Part shown: one piece after another, positions 8,581 to 16,001 of the stretch
Layout of the letters: the number at the start of each line of letters is the position of its first letter
Position numbering within the stretch: position 1 is the first letter of the stretch
Source of the DNA: JAYZDF01 sp036337945
GTDB taxonomy: Bacteria > Myxococcota > Kuafuiibacteriia > Kuafuiibacteriales > Kuafuiibacteriaceae
Direction: 5' to 3'
Length of the DNA stretch: 54,993 nt
Assembly: GCA_036337945.1 (NCBI GenBank)
Contig: JAYZDF010000053.1
Coordinates: 1 to 54,993 of the forward strand
Notes under the pieces: model-generated
Seen by the model: the letters and a program-made list of their open reading frames with translations, nothing else
Told to the model about the DNA's origin: nothing
Databases searched by the model: none
Program-made: the position numbers and the translations under genes

Positions 8581-8640
8581 GTAAGAAAAAAGAGACGCAG
8601 CCGGGTCATGGAAGGGCTGGAGTTGACCCGGCTGCATCTC
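8581..8640 (-). terminator. Strong Rho-independent terminator, minus strand
   Basis: On the minus strand, arms 8640-8624 and 8608-8592 pair over 17 positions with one non-Watson-Crick step (G-T), giving a GC-rich stem around a 15-nt loop. TTTTTT follows directly at 8591-8586, then CTTAC. It does not end any annotated protein gene: it lies upstream of ldcA. It therefore ends a non-coding transcript or works as an attenuator in the ldcA leader. Confidence 0.85.
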
Positions 8641-8945
8641 AGGAAATGCACTATGGTCCACCAACACGACCATAGTGCCGCCACAATTGGGTGTATGAGA
8701 GGCCGCTGAGGCGATGAAGAAGGGACAAAAGGACGGCTTACCACCCCAGTGGCCACTCATACGACGAAATACCGTGTGAGGGCGGTCGTTCGGCCGGGAG
8801 GAGGCGAACAACCCGGGTAGCAGCACAGTCTATGGACTGCGAATGCCGCGACCCGCTCCCACTTACGTGTTTCATTTAGGTAACAAGCTCCTCGTCGGAG
8901 TATATTCCTCGTAATTTGCAGAAACTTCCGCCCGTGATTATGAAT
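8586..8945 (-). ncRNA. Putative structured non-coding RNA or long ldcA leader (unknown family)
   Basis: This gene-free stretch has no believable protein, but on the minus strand it folds into several hairpins before the terminator at 8581-8640. At 8678-8648 an 11-bp perfect stem encloses a 9-nt loop. At about 8772-8748 CTCA-C-ACG pairs with CGT-A-TGAG. At about 8852-8815 there is a long imperfect hairpin with GGGT/ACCC, GCA/TGC and CAGTC/GACTG steps. The 5' end is unknown; a weak -35-like TTGACG lies at 8967-8962. I compared it by eye with the hallmark motifs of tmRNA, RNase P RNA, SRP RNA and 6S RNA and could not assign it. Confidence 0.45.
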
Positions 8946-8949
8946 ACGC

Positions 8950-8976
8950 CCCACAAATCGACGTCAATTTTGTGGG
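8950..8976. promoter_or_regulatory. Inverted repeat, candidate operator between divergent transcripts
   Basis: CCCACAAA (8950-8957) and TTTGTGGG (8969-8976) form a perfect 8-bp inverted repeat around an 11-nt centre. It lies 10 bp upstream of the start at 8986 and overlaps the only -35-like sequence for the minus-strand RNA. A dyad here could bind a repressor controlling both directions. No protein can be named. Confidence 0.35.
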
Positions 8977-8985
8977 TAATTACAA

Positions 8986-10110
8986 ATGTTTGATATTTTT
9001 GACTTCTATTCTCTCGTAGATTTACCAAAGTCGCGATATGGTCACGGTGTGAAGGTTTTATCTCAAACAGAAACGCGGCGTAGATTCAGAGGCTTACGAC
9101 GAGTTTTGAGCCTTACCTGCCTGCTGACTTTCGTCGGTGCTCTCTCTGCGGCTGCAAAGGACGACCGCCAAAAATTGTGGGCTGATTTTGGTGAGCTGCG
9201 AAGTGGTGATTGTCTCGGTGAGTCGGGTGCGCTCGCAAAACCAATAAAGATTGATACGGGTAAATTCCAGTATGAACTTCAGGGAAGCACATTAGTTGAA
9301 ACTTCGAAACAAAAGGCTTCGTCCCTGAAAATTGGCGTCATTTCAGCGACGAAAGATGACCGTGAAATCACGATTAGTGCGATGAAAATTCTTATTGATT
9401 GGATGAAGTCAGAAGACATCCAAATCCTTCTAGCGAACGGGGACCTCGCTACGAATTCCCTCCAAATGGGCAAGATTTTCTCGACGCTTGCCTCGTCGGG
9501 AGTGATCGTTGTTGCTTATACCGGTAATACTGAGTCCTGTGGCTCTTTCAACAGGGTAGCAACCTCTGTGTTTAACAAGTATCCCAATTTTCTCAATGGC
9601 AATTGGGTACGAAAGCTTGATTTGAATAGCGCAATAATAGCCACCTTGCCCGGCTATTACGATAAACGCTTTACTCACGTGAGCGGGGCAGCTCATTATC
9701 GCGCCAAGCACATTGAGCAAATCGTAGCAATGTTTGAAGGCAGTAAGAAACCCGTGATTTTTACCTCGCATGGGCCACCCAAAATGAAAGGAAAATACGG
9801 CATCGATATCGCAAGCGGAGTCGGACACGTTGGAGACCAAGAGATGACAGACATGTTGGATTTCGAAGAAGTTTCCTTCGGCATCTTTGGGCATATTCTC
9901 GAAGCCGGTGGGTTGGCATCTAATTTAGCCGGTAATAAACGACGTAAGCAAAACGAATGGTACAAGAGCTTATTCATCAACGCTGGTGCAGCCAATCCCG
10001 ACCCTTGGCCAATGCTCAATGGGAAGACTACCTATGGAATGGGCGCCATCTTTGAATTGAAGGGGAGTCAGGCCCGATATAAAATAAAAAACCTCAAGAA
10101 GGCATACTAA
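8986..10110 (+). CDS. Secreted calcineurin-like metallophosphoesterase-related protein
   Basis: A 374-residue protein with traces of the metallophosphoesterase fold: Asn-Gly-Asp near 151-153, Gly-Asn-Thr-Glu near 179-182 (usually Gly-Asn-His-Glu), Ser-His-Gly-Pro-Pro near 261, and Gly-Ile-Phe-Gly-His near 296. The first metal motif (Asp-x-His) is not evident; Val-Ile-Ser-Ala-Thr-Lys-Asp-Asp stands where it is expected, so catalysis is uncertain. A hydrophobic stretch at about 40-57 ending Leu-Ser-Ala-Ala-Ala looks like a Sec signal. With the ATG at 8986 the leader is long, so a GTG at 9049 (codon 22) is an alternative start. The 3' end overlaps the convergent gene by 17 bp. Confidence 0.65.
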   Translation: MFDIFDFYSLVDLPKSRYGHGVKVLSQTETRRRFRGLRRVLSLTCLLTFVGALSAAAKDDRQKLWADFGELRSGDCLGESGALAKPIKIDTGKFQYELQGSTLVETSKQKASSLKIGVISATKDDREITISAMKILIDWMKSEDIQILLANGDLATNSLQMGKIFSTLASSGVIVVAYTGNTESCGSFNRVATSVFNKYPNFLNGNWVRKLDLNSAIIATLPGYYDKRFTHVSGAAHYRAKHIEQIVAMFEGSKKPVIFTSHGPPKMKGKYGIDIASGVGHVGDQEMTDMLDFEEVSFGIFGHILEAGGLASNLAGNKRRKQNEWYKSLFINAGAANPDPWPMLNGKTTYGMGAIFELKGSQARYKIKNLKKAY

Positions 10111-11116
10111 GTACTTCGGGTTGGATAATCTTTACACTACCACCATCGTCGACGCCTGAGACTGATTTACCGAACACGATAAGCTGTCGACCACCAACTA
10201 CAGTTTGCATTTCTTCGAGAAACTTTAGATCTACGACGTCTTTTTCGAGGACAATAGGCGTCTTCGCAGAAAGTAGTTCGGTATTCTGCCGTGCAAGCAG
10301 TGCATCCGGGTCTCGGTTCTCATCCACTATTTGTTCTGCGAGCGCACGCGCCTCCGTTTTTGCTTCTTCTCGTTTCGCTCTGAGTTCTGCGCGTTGTGTT
10401 TGGAGTGCTCCGCGGATATTGAGTTCCTTCCAAGAGCGCCACCCGTAGGCTCCTAGGCCGACAATTCCACCAATGACCATGATCGGTATGACCGTCATTC
10501 GCAGCTCGGGATAGAAAAGTGTTATTGCAGTCATGAGGACGAAAGCCGCTCCTACCGCGCATGCAATGAATAGCCAGCCCGGCACAACGGACGCAGTCAT
10601 TTGGTCATCGATTCGTCGAACTTGTGAAGCGTAGCTCAGTGCATTCGAATGAGCGCTTAGGAACTCTTTCTCGATCGAGAGAAGTTCTTCCTCGGATTCT
10701 TCTGCTTGAATTTGAGTGAGGGCGACTCGGACTAGCTCTTCTTGCGCGAGCCCGAATCCCTGGGCCAGTTTTGTGAGCATAAGGTCTAGTTTCGGAGCTT
10801 CCATACGACTATCTACGGATGCGTCAATGATCAGTGGAATTCGTTGCTCGAGACTCTCCTCAAAGATCCTAAGGCCCGCTTGCATGTCGTCGGCGATAGC
10901 AATTGAGAGGTTAGGGCTATCTAGTCTCACGCGAACAAAAGGGGCTTCCTTAAAATCCTTTCTTAATCCAGCGCTGCTCAGGATATCGACGATAGAGTTC
11001 CGCCAGAGATATGCTTCTTCAGAGATAATAACATTTATCATCTTAGAGTTTAGCTCCAAACGATATGTCTGGCCGCCGTCTAAACCGAGAATGATTTCCG
11101 AAATATCTAAACTCAT
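10094..11116 (-). CDS. Two-helix membrane protein with cytoplasmic coiled coil, unknown function
   Basis: I do not recognise this protein of about 340 residues. Two adjacent hydrophobic helices lie near residues 180-225, separated by a short turn. The N-terminal half is soluble and acidic; after the helices comes an Ala/Glu/Arg-rich coiled coil (about 235-275) and a soluble C-terminal domain. The start is taken at ATG 11116, which makes a 4-bp ATGA overlap with the tlyA stop; the frame could also start 9 bp upstream. It is the last gene of the xseA-xseB-lipoprotein-tlyA operon and overlaps the convergent phosphoesterase gene by 17 bp. Confidence 0.65.
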   Translation of the reverse strand: MSLDISEIILGLDGGQTYRLELNSKMINVIISEEAYLWRNSIVDILSSAGLRKDFKEAPFVRVRLDSPNLSIAIADDMQAGLRIFEESLEQRIPLIIDASVDSRMEAPKLDLMLTKLAQGFGLAQEELVRVALTQIQAEESEEELLSIEKEFLSAHSNALSYASQVRRIDDQMTASVVPGWLFIACAVGAAFVLMTAITLFYPELRMTVIPIMVIGGIVGLGAYGWRSWKELNIRGALQTQRAELRAKREEAKTEARALAEQIVDENRDPDALLARQNTELLSAKTPIVLEKDVVDLKFLEEMQTVVGGRQLIVFGKSVSGVDDGGSVKIIQPEVLSMPS

Positions 11117-11874
11117 TGGAGCCACACTAAGTATTCTGTATTGCCATCTGCACCTTTGATCGGAGAAGGCACGATTCCTTTTGAAGAGAGATCAATGTCA
11201 CTTGCTGCGGTGAGAACCTTGTCTATCGCCCATTGGTGCAAAGAGGGTTCGCTAACGACCCCACCTTGCGGAACTCGGTCTGGAGGAAGTTCAAACTGGG
11301 GTTTAATAAGACAGATCATTGAGGCTCTCACTCCAAGGAATGATTTTAATTTGGGCAATAGTCCCGACAAACCGATAAAAGAAACATCAATGACCAGTAG
11401 GTCAATTGTTTCTGTAAAAGCACTGGGACTCAGATTTTTCACGTTGGTTCTCTCGAAGAGTGTTACGCGAGGGTCTGTTCTTATCTTCCAAGCAGTTTGG
11501 CCGTAGCCGACATCCACGCCGTAAACCTTCTTTGCTCCAGCTTGCAGGAGTCCGTCGGTGAAGCCTCCCGTGCTAATACCGATATCGGCACAGACTTTGC
11601 CTTCTATTTCTAAGGGGAACTTTTCGAGGGCGGCCGCCAGTTTCAGGCCGCCGCGTGATACGTATGGGTGTTTGGCTCCCGCGAATCTGAAGCTCGAACC
11701 GACATGGACAGGGTCTCCAGGCTTTTGAAGCTTTTTCTCTTTGCCGTTTTGATCTGTATACATGACTTTTCCCGACATGATTCGAGCAGCAGCTTCGCGA
11801 ACGCTATCGACCAAGCCGCTCTCGAAGAGGACAACGTCAGCTCGCTTTTTTTGCGTCTTCTGTTTAGCCGGCAT
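11113..11874 (-). CDS. tlyA: TlyA-family rRNA 2'-O-methyltransferase (S4 + FtsJ-like domains)
   Basis: An approximately 253-residue TlyA/hemolysin-A family protein. Residues about 8-70 form an S4 RNA-binding domain (Arg-Ala-Asp-Val-Val-Leu-Phe-Glu, later Lys-Pro-Gly-Asp-Pro-Val). The linker Tyr-Val-Ser-Arg-Gly-Gly-Leu-Lys-Leu leads into a Rossmann methyltransferase with Asp-Ile-Gly-Ile-Ser-Thr-Gly-Gly-Phe-Thr, Gly-Val-Asp-Val-Gly-Tyr-Gly, Ile-Asp-Val-Ser-Phe-Ile and Lys-Pro-Gln-Phe-Glu. Family members 2'-O-methylate cytidines in 16S and/or 23S rRNA. ATG 11874 is preferred over the GTG just before it. In many bacteria tlyA sits near xseA/xseB, as here. Confidence 0.9.
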   Translation of the reverse strand: MPAKQKTQKKRADVVLFESGLVDSVREAAARIMSGKVMYTDQNGKEKKLQKPGDPVHVGSSFRFAGAKHPYVSRGGLKLAAALEKFPLEIEGKVCADIGISTGGFTDGLLQAGAKKVYGVDVGYGQTAWKIRTDPRVTLFERTNVKNLSPSAFTETIDLLVIDVSFIGLSGLLPKLKSFLGVRASMICLIKPQFELPPDRVPQGGVVSEPSLHQWAIDKVLTAASDIDLSSKGIVPSPIKGADGNTEYLVWLQ

Positions 11875-12148
11875 CACTCATCGTAGAGGTGACAGTTGAG
11901 GTACCTGCATCAATTCGGAAACTCGGCAATCCGGGCTTGATTCGACACAGGCCTAAGTCTGGTTCACAATATGATCTGGAGTTACAGTCTTGGTCTGAGG
12001 TGCATCCCTCGACACAAATTCTCTCGATAGGATTGCAATACTCGCCCGACTGACAATCCCCTTGTACCCGACAAGTTGGAGTACAAGATGTTTGTAGTAC
12101 ACAAACGACGATGACGATGTGCCAAAAAATTTTAAAGAAGCTCATCAT
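11864..12148 (-). CDS. Small Cys-rich lipoprotein
   Basis: A lipoprotein of about 94 residues. From ATG 12148 (preceded by GAGG) it has a hydrophobic signal and lipobox Leu-Gln-Thr-Ser-Cys, then two Cys-rich modules of the Cys-x5-Cys-x4-Tyr-Cys type common in Myxococcota envelope proteins, and a Ser/Thr-rich tail. The pattern suggests two small disulfide-knotted units held at a membrane. It overlaps the xseB 3' end by 17 bp and the tlyA start by about 11 bp, so it is embedded in a housekeeping operon. Function unknown. Confidence 0.65.
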   Translation of the reverse strand: MMSFFKIFWHIVIVVCVLQTSCTPTCRVQGDCQSGEYCNPIERICVEGCTSDQDCNSRSYCEPDLGLCRIKPGLPSFRIDAGTSTVTSTMSDAG

Positions 12149-12395
12149 CGTCCTCAAGCACATCTCTTTCTGATAAAGCCTTCAAGTTTCCATTTTTGGT
12201 TACTTCTTCGATTCGCTTTTCGGCGGCATTCAACCTTTCATAACCACTTTTCGCGAGCTCGACGCCTTTTTGATATGCTTCGATCGCTTTCTCGAGCGGC
12301 AGTTCGTCTTGCTCTAATTGCTCGACGGTGGATTCAAGTTCCGTCATAAGGGCCTCGAACGAGATTTCGGTAGGCTTCTTTTTAGCTCTTGGCAT
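12132..12395 (-). CDS. xseB: Exodeoxyribonuclease VII small subunit
   Basis: An 87-residue XseB subunit that binds XseA to form exonuclease VII, which degrades single-stranded DNA into oligonucleotides. The core Glu-Ser-Thr-Val-Glu-Gln-Leu-Glu, Leu-Pro-Leu-Glu-Lys-Ala and Tyr-Gln-Lys-Gly-Val-Glu-Leu is diagnostic. The ATG at 12395 gives the usual small length and follows AGAAAGA; a longer frame up to 12476 would overlap xseA and is rejected. It starts 25 bp after the xseA stop. Confidence 0.9.
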   Translation of the reverse strand: MPRAKKKPTEISFEALMTELESTVEQLEQDELPLEKAIEAYQKGVELAKSGYERLNAAEKRIEEVTKNGNLKALSERDVLEDDDELL

Positions 12396-12420
12396 ATTGT
12401 CTTTCTGCGCCACACGACAC

Positions 12421-13767
12421 TCAAGGGTCAAGTGTCTCGATACGAGTCGCGACGTTTCCGTCCGCGAAACGGACATTTAGGCGCTCTCCAACGGTTACTT
12501 CACTGCTGCTTCTGACGGCCTGACCCGATTCTGTCGTAGCGATACTGTAACCTCTTGAGAGAATATTTAGCGGACTCAACAGTTCGAGACTCTGTGTACG
12601 GCGCGCAAGACTCTGCTGGGCTCTTCCGAGATGATTCTCCATGGCTCGCTGTTGCCTTTGAGTGTATTTGTCGAGCCTTGCTTTCGCTTTTAGCTGACGT
12701 GCTCTTGGTGAACACAAAAGAAGTTTTTCGTAAAATTGTCGAATTTCAAGCGCGTGGCCAGAAAGACGATCTCTGAGGCATGATTCTGCACGTTGCAGAA
12801 GGTCGTCGATATCTTGTTCCCTGCGGTGGATGAGATAGCCGGGCTCATCAAGCTGGTCACTAATCCGTTGAAATTTCATCCGAGAGAGTTCGAGCTTGGT
12901 GGTCAAAGCCTTGTTTAGTCGCGTTACCAGGGCTTCTAGCTCCCGACTGAGGTGATTTTCGTCAGCAACACATTCTTCGGCGGCTGCTGTCGGCGTTGAG
13001 GAATGATGGTCTGCTACGAGGTCAGCGATTGTCGTGTCCGTTTCATGACCGATGCCGGTCACGATTGGCGTCGAGCAAGCGATGATTGCGCGAGCCACGG
13101 GTTCTTCGTTGAATGCCCATAGGTCTTCGATACTTCCGCCTCCGCGGCTTAGGATAATCACATCGGCCAGTGCGAGCTTATCCATGCGTTCGAGGGCTTC
13201 TGCGATTTGGTTCGCAGCTCCATCTCCCTGAACTGCGGTGTGGGCGATAATGATTCGAACGGCGCTATTCCGACGTCGAATCGTTCGCACGATATCTCTC
13301 AATGCAGCAGCTTGTCGGCTTGTAACAATACCAACCGTTTTCGGTGCGATAGGGCGATCTTTTTTGTTCTCGGGACTGGTCCAACCTTCGTTCCTGAGTA
13401 GTTCAGCCAACTGCCGGTAGGCGGCTTGAAGGGCGCCCAACCCTTGCATCTCAATTTTTTGGGCTGAAAGTTGTAAGGTGCCTCCGCGTTCATAAACTGT
13501 CACTTTTCCGGTACAGATGACTTGTTGACCATTTTCGGGCCTAAACTTCAGACGACGAACATCATTTCTCCACATGACGCATCGAAGCTGAGCATTCGAG
13601 TCTTTTAGCGTAAAGTAGGCGTGGCCAGAGAGATGATGAATGGTAAGATTCGATATTTCACCTTCGACCATGACATTTGGATATTTGCGCTCCATGTCAC
13701 GCCGCAGTGAGGCCTGTAATTGGCTCACGCTCAGGACGGAACTGCTGGGAAGTGCCCCACGACTCAT
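12421..13767 (-). CDS. xseA: Exodeoxyribonuclease VII large subunit
   Basis: The catalytic large subunit of exonuclease VII, about 448 residues from ATG 13767 (the frame opens at GTG 13785). The N-terminal OB fold has Val-Glu-Gly-Glu-Ile-Ser-Asn and Gly-His-Ala-Tyr-Phe-Thr-Leu-Lys-Asp. The catalytic domain has Val-Gly-Ile-Val-Thr-Ser, Ser-Arg-Gly-Gly-Gly-Ser-Ile-Glu-Asp-Leu-Trp-Ala-Phe-Asn and Gly-Ile-Gly-His-Glu-Thr-Asp. A long coiled coil follows and the C-terminus has Leu-Ser-Arg-Gly-Tyr. First gene of the five-gene minus operon running to 10094. Confidence 0.95.
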   Translation of the reverse strand: MSRGALPSSSVLSVSQLQASLRRDMERKYPNVMVEGEISNLTIHHLSGHAYFTLKDSNAQLRCVMWRNDVRRLKFRPENGQQVICTGKVTVYERGGTLQLSAQKIEMQGLGALQAAYRQLAELLRNEGWTSPENKKDRPIAPKTVGIVTSRQAAALRDIVRTIRRRNSAVRIIIAHTAVQGDGAANQIAEALERMDKLALADVIILSRGGGSIEDLWAFNEEPVARAIIACSTPIVTGIGHETDTTIADLVADHHSSTPTAAAEECVADENHLSRELEALVTRLNKALTTKLELSRMKFQRISDQLDEPGYLIHRREQDIDDLLQRAESCLRDRLSGHALEIRQFYEKLLLCSPRARQLKAKARLDKYTQRQQRAMENHLGRAQQSLARRTQSLELLSPLNILSRGYSIATTESGQAVRSSSEVTVGERLNVRFADGNVATRIETLDP

Positions 13768-13852
13768 GAAAGGAAACCCTGTCACGCAACCAGCTTAGCA
13801 TTTGTTTCAAATGCGAGCAGCAGGTTTTTGGAACCAATGGTATATTAGCCCC

Positions 13853-14479
13853 ATGAGGCTAATGATTCTTCGTGTCTTTACGCTGGGTGTTGTCATGTGG
13901 CTGTGTTCACCATCGGATTCTTCGGCTGAAATATATAAGTACGTCGATAAGGATGGAAATGTTGCCTACACAGACAACCTGTCTGCTTTACCCCCTGATC
14001 GGCGTGCGTTTTACACCAAGAAGAAGAAAGAACGGGCCAAAACGCGAAAGCAGCTTGAGGACAAGCTGGGTAAGGAAGAGCTTGAGAGGCGTGAAACTGA
14101 GCGAAAACTCCGAGCCTTAGAAAAAAAGAAGCTGAACGCCCGAGAGTTCAAACGACGCAAAGCGGCACTGGATGCTCGCTTACGAGACTTCGATCGTCGA
14201 CGCTCAGCTCGAATTGGGAAAATCCAAGACTGGCAGCGCAAACTCGATAATGCCCGGAGTAAGCTGAAAGACAAACTCAAACAGCACCAGGCTTTGCGCA
14301 AGACGGCTGACCAAGCAGCGTTTCAGTACGCGTCGACCGCTATGCTTGCTCATGCTCAAAGACGCGAAAAAGCCTTGAAACAAATGAAGAAGCTAGAGCC
14401 GGAAATAGATGCTCTTGCCCAGAAAATCCGCTTAGAAATTCCTGCCAAAGCTCGCGCCGCAGGCGTCAGAGTTAAGTGA
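13853..14479 (+). CDS. DUF4124-type periplasmic coiled-coil protein
   Basis: After a signal peptide (hydrophobic core Val-Val-Met-Trp-Leu, then Ser-Ser-Ala) comes Glu-Ile-Tyr-Lys-Tyr-Val-Asp with Asn-Val-Ala-Tyr-Thr-Asp-Asn, the hallmark of DUF4124. The rest (about 150 residues) is a Lys/Arg/Glu-rich helix that should form a long coiled coil. Role unknown. The frame is open from an ATG at 13802, but the signal peptide fits ATG 13853 best. No Shine-Dalgarno is present; instead a TATATT box at 13841-13846 ends 6 bp before this ATG, which would put the transcript start on the start codon (leaderless mRNA). Confidence 0.7.
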   Translation: MRLMILRVFTLGVVMWLCSPSDSSAEIYKYVDKDGNVAYTDNLSALPPDRRAFYTKKKKERAKTRKQLEDKLGKEELERRETERKLRALEKKKLNAREFKRRKAALDARLRDFDRRRSARIGKIQDWQRKLDNARSKLKDKLKQHQALRKTADQAAFQYASTAMLAHAQRREKALKQMKKLEPEIDALAQKIRLEIPAKARAAGVRVK

Positions 14480-14495
14480 TTAAGCTTCTGCCTGG

Positions 14496-15863
14496 CTAAA
14501 CGAGCTCGAAGTAACGGGCCAGTTCCCAATCGGTCACGGCTGCTTCAGCTTGGCGGCATTCCCAGTCCCGAGTAAGCACATAGTGGTCGACGAAGGTGTC
14601 GCCGAAAATTTCTCGAGCGACCGTGGATTTATCGAGCGCTTGCCCGGCGTCGCGAAGTGTCCTTGGCAGTTCCGCTGATATCGTGTCGTCGTAACCATTT
14701 CCAGATATTGCGTCCGGAAGCTCTAACTTGTTCTCGATTCCATAAAGACCTGAGGCAATGGACGCCGCGGCTGCAATGTATGGATTGATATCCGCGCCAG
14801 AGACTCTGTATTCAACCCGAGTGGCCTTGGATGAGCCAGGAATAACTCTAAGCGCGCAGGTCCGGTTTTCAATTCCCCAATTCGCGCGAGTAGGAGCCCA
14901 TAGCCCCGGCACCAAGCGTTTGTAGCTGTTGATTGTTGGCGCGATGAGGGCACAAAATTCTGGCATCAGTTTGAGTTGGCCTGCGACGTAATGACGAAGA
15001 GTGTTAGAAATTTTCTGGGGGTCGTTTTCATCATAGAAAGCGTTGTTTCCGTCTTCGATGTTCCAAAGCGATTGATGTTGATGCCCTGAGCAACCCGGAA
15101 GCTTGTTCGAAGGCTTCGCCATAAAAGACGCCATCGTTTCGAAACGATGGCATATTTCTTTAACTGCCGTTTTGAAGAGAATCGCTCGGTCCGCAGACAG
15201 CAATGCTTTGTCGTATTGAATCGCTGCTTCGAACACTCCAGGTCCTGTTTCTGTATGAAAGCCTTCCAGCGGGACTCCGAAATCGCTGAGATCGTCGAGC
15301 AGTGTCTGAGTAAGCGCTGAACATTGAGATGTTCTCAACCAAGAATAACCAAACATGCCAGTGTCTAGAGTTTCTGCATTGAGGAATCCTTTGTCATGAA
15401 GAGTCTTAGGGGTTTCATCGTAAATAAAGAATTCAAACTCAGTAGCAGTGAAAGGTTCAAACCCCATAGTCTCGGCTTTCGTAATGATTTTCTTGAGAAT
15501 CTGTCTGGGAGAAACTGGGTTGGCCTGACCATGCTGGTCTTCAAAATCGAGCAGGAAAGCGGCGGTGTTTGGTTCCCAGGGGATTGTTCTAAATGTCCCA
15601 AGGTCTACCTTTGCGGGGGCATCCGGATATCCAGTGTGCCAGCCTGTCACCGTCGGCTTATCGTAGAGCTCATCCATCATATCCCATCCGAACACGACGT
15701 CACAAAATCCCATGCCGCCATTTACGACGGACCAAAACTTTTCCAAGGAGATAAATTTGCCTCTCAAGACGCCATCAAGATCTGTTCCTCCGAGCTTTAC
15801 GCGCTTAATTTCGTGTTTTTGGAAGAGCGCTTTAATTTCTTCGATTTGTTTTTTTTCCGTCAT
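14496..15863 (-). CDS. Glutamine synthetase family protein
   Basis: A 455-residue protein with the glutamine synthetase beta-grasp and catalytic domains. Metal and ATP site motifs are visible: Thr-Ala-Thr-Glu-Phe-Glu-Phe, Glu-Thr-Gly-Pro-Gly-Val-Phe-Glu, Gly-Cys-Ser-Gly-His-Gln-His-Gln-Ser-Leu (the His loop) and Glu-Asn-Arg-Thr-Cys-Ala-Leu-Arg-Val. The N-terminus (Val-Lys-Leu-Gly-Gly-Thr-Asp-Leu-Asp-Gly) and the loops differ from typical GlnA, and no adenylylation Tyr motif is obvious, so it may ligate another amine (gamma-glutamyl-polyamine or amide synthetase type). No GlnB/GlnK or nitrogen-regulation gene is adjacent. It stands alone, convergent with the DUF4124 gene. Confidence 0.8.
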   Translation of the reverse strand: MTEKKQIEEIKALFQKHEIKRVKLGGTDLDGVLRGKFISLEKFWSVVNGGMGFCDVVFGWDMMDELYDKPTVTGWHTGYPDAPAKVDLGTFRTIPWEPNTAAFLLDFEDQHGQANPVSPRQILKKIITKAETMGFEPFTATEFEFFIYDETPKTLHDKGFLNAETLDTGMFGYSWLRTSQCSALTQTLLDDLSDFGVPLEGFHTETGPGVFEAAIQYDKALLSADRAILFKTAVKEICHRFETMASFMAKPSNKLPGCSGHQHQSLWNIEDGNNAFYDENDPQKISNTLRHYVAGQLKLMPEFCALIAPTINSYKRLVPGLWAPTRANWGIENRTCALRVIPGSSKATRVEYRVSGADINPYIAAAASIASGLYGIENKLELPDAISGNGYDDTISAELPRTLRDAGQALDKSTVAREIFGDTFVDHYVLTRDWECRQAEAAVTDWELARYFELV

Positions 15864-16001
15864 TTTGTAGAGACATTACACAACGAGAGGCTTTCGCACA
15901 GGGAGGCTCGGTAAATGTTTAGAATTATTGCTGAATGATGTGATTTTGGCGCTAAAAACCGCTGGACGAAGCATCAGCTACGGGTTAGATACGGAAGACC
16001 G

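Noticed and set aside
8722..8752. GGGTGGTAAG...TCCCTT on the minus strand resembles the T-box motif upstream of aminoacyl-tRNA-related genes.
   Set aside because: It lacks the exact T-box core, does not overlap the terminator stem as a real antiterminator would, and the downstream gene is not amino-acid or tRNA related.
8560..8826. Open frames of 74-88 codons on both strands in the ncRNA region.
   Set aside because: Their translations are rich in His, Pro, Ser and Trp with no protein-like pattern, and they run through the hairpins and the terminator.
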